A stretch of DNA of 42,990 nt from Bacteriovorax stolpii. Lineage in GTDB: Bacteria; Bdellovibrionota; UBA1018. The position numbers and the translations under genes were made by a program. The stretch covers positions 1-42,990 of the forward strand of contig CAMAQA010000018.1 of the NCBI GenBank assembly GCA_945860415.1, in the 5' to 3' direction. Under the pieces are notes generated by a model that was not told the origin of the DNA, ran no database searches, and saw nothing but the letters and a program-made list of their open reading frames with translations. Numbering within the stretch: position 1 is the stretch's first letter; each line of letters starts with the position of its first letter. This document shows, piece after piece, positions 1-8,976 of this stretch.

Positions 1-2091
1 ATCAAGGCCAACGCCCGGGGCTTTCGCAATTTCGAGAACTACCGGGCTGCGATTCTTTTCCATTGCGGAGGTCTCAGCCTCTACCCACACGGAACCCGGT
101 AGAAGCTTAATTTTAAGCTCGGCACGCAGTACTCTTCCTGAAGTCTCGCGCACCTCAGGCGAGGCCTTGCCGAGAACACCCTTCCGAACCAGATCGACCA
201 CTTCGATTCGCTTTGCTGAATGAACTCGGCGGACCTCGGGGGCCATCTGGGAATAGCCCGGCACCACGATCTCCATCGCATCGTCGACCTTGCGCCGAAG
301 CTCGGAGGTCGAGGCTTCGAGCGTTCCGGCGTAGCGAGGGTCGGCGTGGAGCTGCAGGAGGTGTTTTACTTTCGAATCCGAAGCAGAAATTTTCAGGGTT
401 TCCGAAATTTTCGACGCCCGCGCCGAATCATCGAGAGCCATGTTTGCGACCAGTTCACTCCGCGCTTCGGGCGATAGACTGAGCAGTCGTTCTTCGGGAA
501 GACGCTTCGTGGGCGCAAGCCCTGGACTACTGCTCTGAACCCGAACCTCACCCGATTTCATGAACCGGGTGATCCTGCCTGGAAGAAGCGGAAGGAGCGT
601 GGTGGCACTTTCGAGCGCAGCCGCTGACACACAGGAACGATAATCCGCCACAAGCTGCGGCACCGAACGTCCATCATGAGTGCGCGCCTGCCCTGGACAG
701 GCTCCGCCGAGAGGTGCCTTCGGATCTTGCGATGGCTCCATCTGATTCAAAAGCTCTGAGCATTTTTCAGCCACGGCCGCGGCGCCGGATCCTGCAAAAG
801 TCAAATCGGCTACCATCATTGCCTTGCGAGCTACCTGAGCTCCGCGAGCTGCCGTCACGGCGCCGACGGCTCCTCGGCCCGCAGCGGCAATAGAGCCCAG
901 CCCCGCCGTAGCGATGGTCACCCCGGCACCAATCGCGAAGTCCTGCACGACTTCTCCTGCCTGGTGGCGAAATCCGCGCATCTTTTGACGGCATTCCACC
1001 GCACTCAGAAACGAACGCACCTGCAGCTCCTGCGCGGTGGGCTGGGCGCCCGCTTGAAATTGTTTCGAACGCAGTTCAGGCGCTGCAGCCAGCGCCTCAT
1101 CCAAACCTTCGCACTTTCCGCAGGTCATCTCGGAGTTCAGACACTCGATGCCATTCAGCGAGTCTTTACGCTGCTCGACCAGCTTCGCACGCGTTGCCTC
1201 AAGTTGCGCACGGAGTGCCTCATTGAAATTACCTTTCTTCGGATCGAACTTGTCCTGAAAAACCTTTCCCCGCACGGCCGGAGTGAACGACTCCAGAAGC
1301 TCGAGGACCTTGTCCTGTTTTTGAATTTCCGCGGCGTTTCTTCCGATCTTTTCAGCCGAGCCGGCCGACATGCCGTAGGTCATTCCGGAAGAAATGGCCG
1401 AGGCACGGCTCGACTCTGATCGAGCGCGGATCGACTGTCGGAGCGACTCGAGAGCTGGCCATAATTCACGAATCTCAGTGGCCTGAGCTTCGAGCCCCCC
1501 CGCAGGACTGCAACGCGAAAGCGCTGCGCAAACACGCTCCGAGCCCGGAAGTCGACTGTTCGCACAGTCCACCCCCTCGAGCACGGTCTTACCCAGGATC
1601 GAGTCGATCGTGGCGACACTTTCGAGAGCGCCGTCGGCCGCGAGTCGCAGGCGACTCATCGAAACGTAGTATTCGGCAGCAGCAATGCCCGCTTCGCCCG
1701 GCTCGAACTGCGAGGAAGGCTCAGAGAAGCACTGCTTTTCCAGGAAATCGGTCGCTCCGCCCAGTGCGGTCTGAGGATGCGACGCCAGAGTGCGCTCAAT
1801 TAGTGAAATCTGGACATTCCGATTCGATAGATGGCAGGCCTCTTTGGGGCTGTCTTCCAGCCACCCCGAACGCCGATCGCCCACTCGAATCCGATCGAGC
1901 AGAACGTGCGGACATCCCAGCGTCGCAGACACCGTGCCCGTCGTGCATGAGGGCGACGCACCGACTTCATTCATCCGACCCAGAACCTGTGCGGCGCGAT
2001 CGATGTTGGGCTTCAGGTTGCAGATTGCCCCCGCACTCGCTGTCCCAGCGAATCCGATTAGCATCAGGACCAAGTTAAAAATGCCGCCCAT
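1..2091 (-). CDS. Secreted protein of unknown function, C-terminus cut by window edge
   Basis: An open frame of 697 codons runs from ATG at 2091 to the left edge with no stop, so the protein is incomplete at its C-terminus. Residues 1-20 form a signal peptide (short hydrophobic core, cleavage expected after ASA, giving a mature start at GAICNLK). The mature protein has many cysteines, which suits an oxidised periplasmic or extracellular protein. A Gly/Ala-rich hydrophobic stretch at about residues 386-443 could cross or lie in a membrane; the rest is polar and helical in character. A GAGG ribosome-binding site lies 11 bases before the ATG, with a GTG directly upstream as an alternative start. 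I do not recognise a domain. In style (signal peptide, many Cys, no known fold) it resembles the 618-aa protein at 22479-24335, but I could not establish homology. Confidence 0.8.
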   Translation of the reverse strand, partial: MGGIFNLVLMLIGFAGTASAGAICNLKPNIDRAAQVLGRMNEVGASPSCTTGTVSATLGCPHVLLDRIRVGDRRSGWLEDSPKEACHLSNRNVQISLIERTLASHPQTALGGATDFLEKQCFSEPSSQFEPGEAGIAAAEYYVSMSRLRLAADGALESVATIDSILGKTVLEGVDCANSRLPGSERVCAALSRCSPAGGLEAQATEIRELWPALESLRQSIRARSESSRASAISSGMTYGMSAGSAEKIGRNAAEIQKQDKVLELLESFTPAVRGKVFQDKFDPKKGNFNEALRAQLEATRAKLVEQRKDSLNGIECLNSEMTCGKCEGLDEALAAAPELRSKQFQAGAQPTAQELQVRSFLSAVECRQKMRGFRHQAGEVVQDFAIGAGVTIATAGLGSIAAAGRGAVGAVTAARGAQVARKAMMVADLTFAGSGAAAVAEKCSELLNQMEPSQDPKAPLGGACPGQARTHDGRSVPQLVADYRSCVSAAALESATTLLPLLPGRITRFMKSGEVRVQSSSPGLAPTKRLPEERLLSLSPEARSELVANMALDDSARASKISETLKISASDSKVKHLLQLHADPRYAGTLEASTSELRRKVDDAMEIVVPGYSQMAPEVRRVHSAKRIEVVDLVRKGVLGKASPEVRETSGRVLRAELKIKLLPGSVWVEAETSAMEKNRSPVVLEIAKAPGVGLD

Positions 2092-2171
2092 CACCGCACG
2101 AACCTCGTTGCCGTATCGGCGACCTCTGCAAAATGCTTGAATCGATGTGATTCACTTCTGAGGCATCACGA

Positions 2172-2197
2172 CGGCTGACGGTATCGGCTGACGGTAT
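2172..2197. repeat. Two perfect tandem copies of a 13-base unit
   Basis: The unit CGGCTGACGGTAT occurs twice back to back in the 192-base gap between the left-edge secreted gene and the first AAA ATPase gene. The same gap holds a 13-base near-palindrome (GGCGCT-C-AGCGCC) around 2266-2279, just past the ATPase stop, and a second inverted 9-mer partner near 2213. No function can be assigned; this gap should hold the promoter of the gene starting at 2091. Confidence 0.6.
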
Positions 2198-2283
2198 CCG
2201 GACCCTTTTTGCGGCTCAGCGCATCAGTACGCGTGGTTAGCGGTTCGGGGTGGCGACCACAGAATGGGCGCTGAGCGCCGAGA

Positions 2284-3411
2284 TCAGGCCTCCAGCCGGG
2301 CGAGCCACTTCGCTGCCGAGCGAAGCTCCACTTCGGGAAGGGTCTTTTCACGCTCGCAGCGGCGGACGAGCTGGATGGCCTGCTTCGGGCGGATCTGGCG
2401 CTGGTAGAAGACCAGCGCGGGCGAGAAATCCGAATCTCCCACCTTGGCCTCGACGAGATATTCGGGCTTCTGGTTGCGCACGGTCAGGAAGTCCACCTCG
2501 CGCTTCTCCTTGTCGCGGACATAATGAAGCACGAGCCGCTCTCCTTCGGTGTCCTCGAGGTGGTGGCAGCGCTTCAGGAGATGGCAGGCAATCGCGTTCT
2601 CGAACCGTGCGCCAGGATCATTCCGAACGCGACCCGTATCGTAAAAGTAGCACTTGGGCTCCTTGAGCAGGCTCCGGGCATGGCTCCTGGAATAGGGCGT
2701 AATGAGGAACACGACATAGAGGCGCTCGAGGATCTCGATCCAGTGCTTGACTGTGTGCGGAGAAACCTCCAGATCGCGAGCGAGCGACGAGTAGGAAATC
2801 GGCGAGCCCACGCGCTCGGCGAGCAGGTCGACCAGGATCTCGATCGAGCGGATGTCGCGCACGCGCTCGAGGTCCAGAAGATCCTCGCGAAGGATGCGAT
2901 CCAGATGCGAACGACGCCAGCGATTGGCCCACGTCGCAGAGCCGCGGAGGAAGGGCTCCGGAAAGGCTCCCACCTCGAGCATGGTGGAGAGTGCCTGCTC
3001 CGGATCGCGGCCGGAGTCGGCCAGCTCGCGCAGGCTGAACGGGTGCAGGCGCAGGTTGAAATGGCGACCGGCGAGCGACTCGCCCCCCTTGCGAAACACA
3101 TCCATCCGGGCCGAGCCCGTCACCAGCAGGCGTGGACGCACGCCCTCGGTATCATAGATGCCCTTGATCCAGCGCTTCCAGCCCTTCCACTTGTGGAGCT
3201 CATCGAAAATGATGAGATCGGCCTGTCGGTCCCAGCTCCTCTCGCGAAGGATGCTCCTGTCGGCCGGCGAGTCGAAATTCAGGTAGACTTGGCTCTTTGA
3301 GAAAATCTGCCGAGACAGGAAGGTCTTTCCGACCTGCCTGGGTCCGCTCAAAAGGACGATCTTCGACTCCAGATCAGACTGTAGTGGTTCGGAAATTCGC
3401 CTTGAAATCAT
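2284..3411 (-). CDS. AAA_14 / DUF4143 family ATPase (first copy)
   Basis: A 375-aa ATPase of the AAA_14-DUF4143 family. Walker A is GPRQVGKT at residues 23-30, Walker B is DLIIFDELHKW at 65-75, and a sensor-like LVTGS lies at 97-100. A winged-helix-like segment spans about 205-235 and the C-terminal DUF4143 region carries EVDFLTV (305-311) and EAKVGD (321-326), which look like a PD-(D/E)xK nuclease-type core. Members are common, often multicopy and horizontally mobile in bacteria and archaea; the cellular role is not established. The ATG has no clear Shine-Dalgarno sequence, and a perfect 44-base palindrome begins 12 bases upstream. A second copy lies at 4408-5604 and a decayed copy at 20676-21170. 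Confidence 0.9.
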   Translation of the reverse strand: MISRRISEPLQSDLESKIVLLSGPRQVGKTFLSRQIFSKSQVYLNFDSPADRSILRERSWDRQADLIIFDELHKWKGWKRWIKGIYDTEGVRPRLLVTGSARMDVFRKGGESLAGRHFNLRLHPFSLRELADSGRDPEQALSTMLEVGAFPEPFLRGSATWANRWRRSHLDRILREDLLDLERVRDIRSIEILVDLLAERVGSPISYSSLARDLEVSPHTVKHWIEILERLYVVFLITPYSRSHARSLLKEPKCYFYDTGRVRNDPGARFENAIACHLLKRCHHLEDTEGERLVLHYVRDKEKREVDFLTVRNQKPEYLVEAKVGDSDFSPALVFYQRQIRPKQAIQLVRRCEREKTLPEVELRSAAKWLARLEA

Positions 3412-3423
3412 CTATTGATGCTA

Positions 3424-3467
3424 GCAGTGAACTGCAAAAAAGTCGTGACTTTTTTGCAGTTCACTGC
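3424..3467. promoter_or_regulatory. Perfect 44-base palindrome upstream of AAA ATPase
   Basis: Two 21-base arms (3424-3444 and 3447-3467) are exact reverse complements around a GT centre. Each arm carries a nested dyad (GCAGT-GA-ACTGC) at its outer end and an A6 or T6 tract toward the centre. It lies 12 bases upstream of the ATPase start at 3411 and 87 bases beyond the TIGR02147 stop. It could be an operator, a cruciform-forming site, or the footprint of a mobile unit. A run of T inside the stem rather than after it argues against an ordinary terminator. Confidence 0.85.
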
Positions 3468-3554
3468 ACGGGAATCTGAGCACTTGTACTCACCCGCCGA
3501 ACCGGCGCGCTGCCAGCCGGAATGACGCACTTCTGAACCAAAAGGTGGGCCCGA

Positions 3555-4295
3555 CTATTTGAGCGGGAAGAGCGAAACACAGAGCGCGTAGACGCCGTCA
3601 TTGCGGCTGGGGCCGCCGTCGAGGAGCTTCACGAGGCTGCGGCGAAACGTGGTGATGCGCTTCTGCACCAGCGGCAGGCGCGACTTGTCGACACAAAACA
3701 CGGTTGAGGTCTGTGAGCGATCCGAAGGGCTCCCCTCACCCAGCGCATGCGCGGCACGCTCGAGGAGCTGGCGTTGGTAGGCGCGGAACGCTTCCGACTT
3801 CTGGGCCGACTCACCTCCCGTCGAAACATGCTTCAGGTTGGCCTGAAACCGGCCCGGTTTCGCATCGCGCTTGGCGAGACCAAAGTCCACCAGCACGCCG
3901 ACCGCGGCCGTGATCTGAGCCTCTGAAAGTCCGGTCGCCGCATGGAGGTCCTTCACGCTCGAGGACGGATTACGCAGCTTGAGCGCTTCGAAGACCAGGA
4001 TGTTCTGCCACTGAAGCAATCGCTGGTAGTCCTCGATGGGATGAAAATCAAAGAATCCCCCGGCCGTGCGAATGAACACTTTCGCCAGCCGCGAGTGCAG
4101 GCGCGGATGGTGCTCCTGGGTCACCTGCTTCAGGTGCTCGATGACGGAGGTCGCCGGAGTGCGCTTGCCGGCCATGAGCTTCGACAGGTTGGACGGATCC
4201 ATCTGAAGATCTCGGGCGAACGCGCGGAGGCTGTAGCGCACATTGCGCGCCTTCCTCGCCTCGAACTCCTCGTGAAGCACCTCCGCCAGGGTCAT
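3555..4295 (-). CDS. TIGR02147 family protein (DUF4423-like, putative regulator)
   Basis: A protein of 246 aa from ATG 4295. Residues 22-50 (YSLRAFARDLQMDPSNLSKL onward to MAGKRTP) form a helix-turn-helix typical of the N-terminus of TIGR02147 proteins; the middle resembles a second winged helix (AATGLSEAQITAAVGVLVDF) and the C-terminus matches the family pattern with a late VFCVDKSRLPLVQKRI segment. The frame extends upstream to ATG 4367, adding a basic 24-residue tail that the family lacks, so I prefer 4295; neither start has a good ribosome-binding site. The family is of unknown function, known mainly from Fibrobacterota and Bdellovibrionota, and looks like a DNA-binding regulator. It lies between two DUF4143 ATPase genes on the same strand. 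Confidence 0.85.
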   Translation of the reverse strand: MTLAEVLHEEFEARKARNVRYSLRAFARDLQMDPSNLSKLMAGKRTPATSVIEHLKQVTQEHHPRLHSRLAKVFIRTAGGFFDFHPIEDYQRLLQWQNILVFEALKLRNPSSSVKDLHAATGLSEAQITAAVGVLVDFGLAKRDAKPGRFQANLKHVSTGGESAQKSEAFRAYQRQLLERAAHALGEGSPSDRSQTSTVFCVDKSRLPLVQKRITTFRRSLVKLLDGGPSRNDGVYALCVSLFPLK

Positions 4296-4407
4296 GGCGG
4301 GAGAGTAACAAAGCTTCCTGCGGACCGGCAGACGCCGACTGCGGATTCCGTGGTCAGGACGTTTCATGTGCTGACCATGCCAAAAGCGAGTCGAAGAGAA
4401 AGCGCCA

Positions 4408-5604
4408 TCACATTACTCCCGTAATCGGAAGCACCCAGAGCCCATCCTCGAACTCCAGGCACTCCGACCCACGAGTGAGGACCAGCACCTGTGCCGTAGG
4501 TTCGTGGCGCAAAAAGCTACGCGCCGAGGCGATCGTTTTTTTGTCTGGAGACTCCAGGGCAATCGGAATCATTCCGATGGTTCTCGCAGCTGATTGAAAA
4601 ACCAAGGGTACGAGCGCTCCGTTTCTCGTCTCGAATCGGTGAACCGTGACACCCCCCGGATCATGAAGGTCCAGATGAGGAAACATCTGCGAGAACACCA
4701 GCCGCACCAGCTCCGATTGGATCAGTCCGCCCGGCGCGAGGTAGGTGGCGATTCCTTGATCCTCGAGAAAAAACGAGTCCTTCCGGGTGTCGCCCACCGG
4801 TAGCACTCGACGAATGAGAAAAAGCGCCTCGAAGGCACGCACCAGCTTTTGGAGCGATGCCGTCGAAATGCGGGCTCGCCTCGAGAGATCCGACCAGGCG
4901 ATGGGCTCGCCCTGATGCCTCGCAAGCAGCGCAAGAAGCTCACGCATCTTGAGCACGGGGTGATCCGTCTCGGAGACGAGCTTCAGATCTCTTCCGAGGA
5001 TCGTGTCGAGATGGCTCGCAAATCGGGGGCGCCTCGCCGCTGAGTCGCGAAAGAAGCAGATACCGGGAAGGCCCCCCGTCTCGAGGAATCCGAGTGCACG
5101 CTCGAGCGTGAGCGAACGCGAGCGCTCGTGAACCTGCTTCTGGAAAAAGCGGAATCCCCGAGTGACCTCGCGGACGAGATTCGGAGCCTCGCGTCCTTGA
5201 GCCTCTGCGATGGTCATCGGATGAAGCTCCAGGAGCTGGATTCTTCCGGTGAGCGACTCTCGAATGGGCTTTCGAGCCGAGAATCGAACCGAGCCGGTCA
5301 GGATGAACTGTCCTTTTCGCGGATGCTCCTGCACGTGCAGCTTCAAAGCCGGAAACAGCTCCGGTGCGAGCTGGCACTCATCGATGGCAAACGGATGTCT
5401 TCCACGCTTCAGGAACGCCTTGGGCGCTTCACGGGCAGCGATCAGCTGCTCGGCATCATCCAGGGTGAGATAGCCATCGCCACAGATCTGCCGAACCAGG
5501 GTCGTCTTTCCGGTCTGGCGCTGGCCCAGGACTCCCACTAGCGGCGAATGCCTGAGGGCGCTCTGAATTGCTGTCTCGAGATATCGGCTTCGAGTATGAG
5601 GCAC
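4408..5604 (-). CDS. AAA_14 / DUF4143 family ATPase (second copy)
   Basis: A 398-aa ATPase. Walker A is GQRQTGKTT at 27-35, Walker B is FAIDECQ at 72-78, and LTGS follows at about 101-104. The C-terminal DUF4143 half includes a winged-helix stretch (WSDLSRRARISTASLQKLVR) and a degenerate end in which the acidic core is only IALES. It is clearly a paralogue of the 2284-3411 gene but diverged in sequence. The start is GTG 5604; a purine-rich GGGGGA abuts it directly, so spacing is abnormal and a leaderless or short-leader message is possible. An inverted repeat lies 10-52 bases upstream. The TIGR02147 gene follows in the same direction after a short gap. Confidence 0.88.
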   Translation of the reverse strand: MPHTRSRYLETAIQSALRHSPLVGVLGQRQTGKTTLVRQICGDGYLTLDDAEQLIAAREAPKAFLKRGRHPFAIDECQLAPELFPALKLHVQEHPRKGQFILTGSVRFSARKPIRESLTGRIQLLELHPMTIAEAQGREAPNLVREVTRGFRFFQKQVHERSRSLTLERALGFLETGGLPGICFFRDSAARRPRFASHLDTILGRDLKLVSETDHPVLKMRELLALLARHQGEPIAWSDLSRRARISTASLQKLVRAFEALFLIRRVLPVGDTRKDSFFLEDQGIATYLAPGGLIQSELVRLVFSQMFPHLDLHDPGGVTVHRFETRNGALVPLVFQSAARTIGMIPIALESPDKKTIASARSFLRHEPTAQVLVLTRGSECLEFEDGLWVLPITGVM

Positions 5605-5614
5605 TCCCCCATCA

Positions 5615-5656
5615 TACCAGTATTTTTACAAGGGGGGTATGCCATTTTTACTGGTA
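5615..5656. promoter_or_regulatory. Inverted repeat upstream of second AAA ATPase
   Basis: TACCAGTA (5615-5622) and TACTGGTA (5649-5656) are exact reverse complements separated by 26 bases. Within the spacer TTTTTAC occurs at 5623-5629 and again at 5645-5651, as direct copies. The site fills the 64-base gap between the ileS stop and the ATPase GTG. Like the palindrome at 3424-3467 it combines a short dyad with a T5-6 run (compare TTTTTACTGGTA here and TTTTTGCAGTTCA there), suggesting the same kind of element. It may be an autoregulatory operator; it could also act in ileS termination. Confidence 0.6.
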
Positions 5657-5668
5657 CCCCAGCTCCCC

Positions 5669-8600
5669 TCAGACGACCGTCACGCCGATGGTGACGACAC
5701 CCTCTTCGAGCTCCACCTTCTCGACATGCGAGCCCTTCGGTTCGGCAGTGAGTTCGAACTGCGTGATGAGCGCTTCGCCTGCGATCATCTTCTGGTGCGC
5801 GAGCACGCCTTCCTTCAGCACGCCGTCGACCGAAAGCTCGAGACGAATGCGGTCATTGAGTTTGAAGCCTGCATTCTTTCGGGCCTGCTGGATCTTGCGC
5901 AGCACTTCGCGGGCCAGACCCTCGCGCATCTGCTCGGGCTCAACCGTCGGATCGAGCTCGATCGACACGGTCTGATGGACCGCCAGATTGGGGTGGGTGC
6001 CCTTGGCGGCGCGACGGATCTCGACATCAGCCAGCGTGATCGCCTCGCCCTCCACCACCACCGACTGTCCGCCTTCGAGCTTGAGGATTTCGGAGAGTGG
6101 CAGCGCCTGGATGGCAGCCGCCACCTGCTTCATCTTGGGTCCGACGCGCTTGCCGAGCACCGGAAAGTTCGCCTTCGTCGTCACCTGAACAAACTCGTCT
6201 TCGTTCGACGCGTACTCGACCTTCATGACGTTGAGCTCATCGACGAAGTACGGCTCGAACTTCGCGAGCGTCTCGAGGATGCGCTTGTCGCGCTGGATGA
6301 TGCGAAGACTCTTCAAAGGAATCTTGGCCTTCACGCCGATCTTCTCGCGCTGGTTGCGTCCGAGCATCACGAGCGCGTCCATGACCTTGACCGCTTCTTC
6401 GAGCTCCGGACGGATCAAAGAGCGATCCGCACTGGGGAACGACTCCAGATGCACGCTGTCCTTGCGGCCGCCCACTCCACCAACGACGGGAGCAACGCCT
6501 GAGAGGTTCTGGTACACCGTCTCGGCCAGGAACGGCGCGAACGGAGCCATGACCTTCGAGAGCGTCATCAGCACTTCATAGAGGGTCTCATAGGCAAGGC
6601 GCTTCTCTTCACTTTCAGACGCCAGGACCTCGGCCCAGAAATGCGAGCGATTGAAGCGAATGTACGTATTCGTCAGGTCCTCGATGAACGAGAGCAAAGC
6701 GGGAACGACGTTGTACAGGCGATAGGCCGCCATCTCGGCTTCCGTGTTGGCGATCAGGCCATGCAGGCGCGAGAGCACCCACTGATCCAAGATATTCGGC
6801 GACTTGCGGGCATCGCCCCTCGGCTTGAACTCGTCGATGTTCGCGTAGCTCGTGAAGAACGAGTACGCATTCCACCACCTGAGCAAAATCCGGCGGACGA
6901 TGTCCTTCACGCCGGTTTCGGAGAAGCGCAGTTCCTGCGCCTTCACGACCGGCGAGTCGATCAAATAAAGCCGGAGCGCGTCCGCGCCGTGCTTATCGAG
7001 CACTTCCATCGGATCCGGATAATTGCGCAGGCTTTTCGACATCTTCTTACCGTCTTCGGCGAGAATCAGGCCGTTCACGATGACGTTCTTGAACGGAGCC
7101 TGGTCGAACAAAGCCGTGCCGATGACCATCAGCGTGTAGAACCAGCCGCGGGTCTGATCGAGGCCTTCGGCGATGAAGTCCGCCGGAAAGCCCTTTTTAA
7201 ACTCTTCCTGGTTCGTGCGCGGGTATCCCCACTGCGCGTACGGCATCGAGCCCGATTCAAACCAGCAGTCGAGCACGCCTTCCACGCGCTTCAAAGGCGA
7301 CTTGCCCGTCGGTGAGGGAATGGTGATCTGGTCCACAAATTCAATGTGCAGATCGTTCACCTTCTGGCCCGAGAGCTTTTCGAGCTCTTCGCGCGAGCCA
7401 ATGCACATCATCTCGCCTTCCGGATTGCGCCAGATCGGAATCGGCGTTCCCCAGAAACGATTGCGCGAAATCGCCCAATCGCGGGCATTTTCGAGCCAGT
7501 TGCCGAAACGGCCGTCGCGCAGGTGCTCGGGCACCCAGTTCGTATTCTTGTTATTGGCAACAATACGATCCTTGATCTTCTCGACGGCCACGAACCACGA
7601 GGAAACGGCCTTGTAGATGAGCGGCGTGTCGGAGCGCCAGCAGAACGGATACGAGTGGACGATCGTGTCCTGCTTGAAGAGGCGCCCGCGCTTCTTGAGC
7701 TCAGCAATGATGTCCTTGTCGGCATCCTTCACGCGGCGACCCACGTAATCCGGAACGGCAGCCGTGAACATGCCGTCGTTGTCGACGGGGTTGACCATCG
7801 GCACGCCTTCCTTCTGGCAGGCGTAGTAGTCTTCCTCACCGAAGGCCGGAGCCATGTGCACGATTCCCGTCCCACTTTCGGTAGTGACGTGATCGGAGGC
7901 AATCACGCGGAACGCGCCCTGGGCCGACTTGTCGGCAAAGTACGTGAACAACGGTTCGTACTTGAGGCCGATCAGCGACTCACCCTTCACGGTCTCCAGA
8001 ACTTCGACGTCAGTCTCCGGATTCTTCCACGCGCCTTTCACGAGTGCCGCAGCGAGAATGTAGACATGGCCTGAAGACTTTTCACGCACGCGGACGTAAT
8101 CGATGTCCTTGCCCACGGCGAGTGCGAGGTTCGACGGCAGCGTCCACGGAGTGGTCGTCCAGGCGAGGAACGATTCGCCGCTGCGACCGATCACCGGAAA
8201 CGAAATGGTGATCGCCGGATCCTGCACTTGTTTATAATTTTGATTCGCTTCGAAGTTCGAAAGCGGCGTCGAGATGCCGACCGAGTACGGCACGACCTTG
8301 TAACCTTCGTAGATCAGGCCCTTCTTGTAGAGCTCCTGGAACACCCACCAGACGCTCTGCATGAAGTCGACGTCCATGGTGAAGTACGCGTTGTCCATGT
8401 CGACCCAGCGGCCGACGCGGCGGACGGTGCGCTTCCACTCCTGCGAGTAGCGCTGCACGATCGAGCGGCAGGCGGCGTTGTACTTGTCGATGCCCATCTC
8501 GAGGACCTGCTTCGAGCTTTCGATCTTGTAGGTCTTGTTGATCTCGTACTCGACTGGAACGCCGTGGCAGTCCCAGCCGAAGCGGCGCGGAACGCGGTGG

Positions 8601-8839
8601 CCCTTCATCGTCCAATAGCGCGGCACGATGTCCTTGAGCACGCCCGCCATGATGTGCCCGTAGTGCGGAAGCCCCGTCGCAAACGGAGGCCCGTCGTAAA
8701 AGCTGTACGGCTTGGCGGTGGCCGACGCCTCGAGCGTCTTTTCGAAGATCCTCTTCGTGTCCCAGTACTCAAGAATCTGGTTCTCGAGCTGCGGCAGATT
8801 CACCTGGGGACTGACGGGCTGGTAGATGGTCTTCGACAT
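5669..8839 (-). CDS. ileS: Isoleucyl-tRNA synthetase, IleRS2 type
   Basis: A 1056-aa class I synthetase that charges tRNA-Ile in the cytoplasm. The ATP-site HxGH signature is HYGH at residues 59-62 inside DGPPFATGLPHYGH, and KMSKS is at 599-603 inside LAEDGKKMSKSLRNYPDP. The CP1 editing domain is shown by AWTTTPWTLPSN (226-237) and ESGTGIVHMAPAFGEEDY (321-338). The GPPFATGLPHYGH and EDGKKMSKSLRNYP forms are those of the eukaryote-like IleRS2 clade rather than canonical bacterial IleRS1, and no C-terminal zinc-binding cysteine cluster is visible at the end (it stops VTIGVTVV). IleRS2 enzymes are known for mupirocin resistance. It stands alone on the minus strand with its own upstream gap. Confidence 0.97.
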   Translation of the reverse strand: MSKTIYQPVSPQVNLPQLENQILEYWDTKRIFEKTLEASATAKPYSFYDGPPFATGLPHYGHIMAGVLKDIVPRYWTMKGHRVPRRFGWDCHGVPVEYEINKTYKIESSKQVLEMGIDKYNAACRSIVQRYSQEWKRTVRRVGRWVDMDNAYFTMDVDFMQSVWWVFQELYKKGLIYEGYKVVPYSVGISTPLSNFEANQNYKQVQDPAITISFPVIGRSGESFLAWTTTPWTLPSNLALAVGKDIDYVRVREKSSGHVYILAAALVKGAWKNPETDVEVLETVKGESLIGLKYEPLFTYFADKSAQGAFRVIASDHVTTESGTGIVHMAPAFGEEDYYACQKEGVPMVNPVDNDGMFTAAVPDYVGRRVKDADKDIIAELKKRGRLFKQDTIVHSYPFCWRSDTPLIYKAVSSWFVAVEKIKDRIVANNKNTNWVPEHLRDGRFGNWLENARDWAISRNRFWGTPIPIWRNPEGEMMCIGSREELEKLSGQKVNDLHIEFVDQITIPSPTGKSPLKRVEGVLDCWFESGSMPYAQWGYPRTNQEEFKKGFPADFIAEGLDQTRGWFYTLMVIGTALFDQAPFKNVIVNGLILAEDGKKMSKSLRNYPDPMEVLDKHGADALRLYLIDSPVVKAQELRFSETGVKDIVRRILLRWWNAYSFFTSYANIDEFKPRGDARKSPNILDQWVLSRLHGLIANTEAEMAAYRLYNVVPALLSFIEDLTNTYIRFNRSHFWAEVLASESEEKRLAYETLYEVLMTLSKVMAPFAPFLAETVYQNLSGVAPVVGGVGGRKDSVHLESFPSADRSLIRPELEEAVKVMDALVMLGRNQREKIGVKAKIPLKSLRIIQRDKRILETLAKFEPYFVDELNVMKVEYASNEDEFVQVTTKANFPVLGKRVGPKMKQVAAAIQALPLSEILKLEGGQSVVVEGEAITLADVEIRRAAKGTHPNLAVHQTVSIELDPTVEPEQMREGLAREVLRKIQQARKNAGFKLNDRIRLELSVDGVLKEGVLAHQKMIAGEALITQFELTAEPKGSHVEKVELEEGVVTIGVTVV

Positions 8840-8898
8840 GGTTGGACGCTCCGGGGCTTTAGCCTTGAAGAATCAGACCTTAGCAAGCCGGAGCAGCC

Positions 8899-8960
8899 AA
8901 AAAAAGGGGGTATTCGCAAGAGGCCCGAGCCCGGCGGAATCCATCGAAACCCGGGCCCCT
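8899..8960 (-). terminator. Possible rho-independent terminator after the small secreted gene
   Basis: Read on the minus strand, an 11-pair stem with two G-U pairs forms between 8950-8960 and 8919-8929, with a long loop of about 20 bases. A run of seven T (8905-8899 on the minus strand) follows, but only about 13 bases after the stem, so the layout is imperfect. It would separate the secreted-protein gene at 8977 from ileS. Confidence 0.35.
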
Positions 8961-8976
8961 GCTGGTAAACCTGCGC

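Noticed and set aside
964..1419. 151-residue plus-strand frame in the left region
   Set aside because: Lies wholly opposite the continuous secreted-protein frame that runs from 2091 to the edge.
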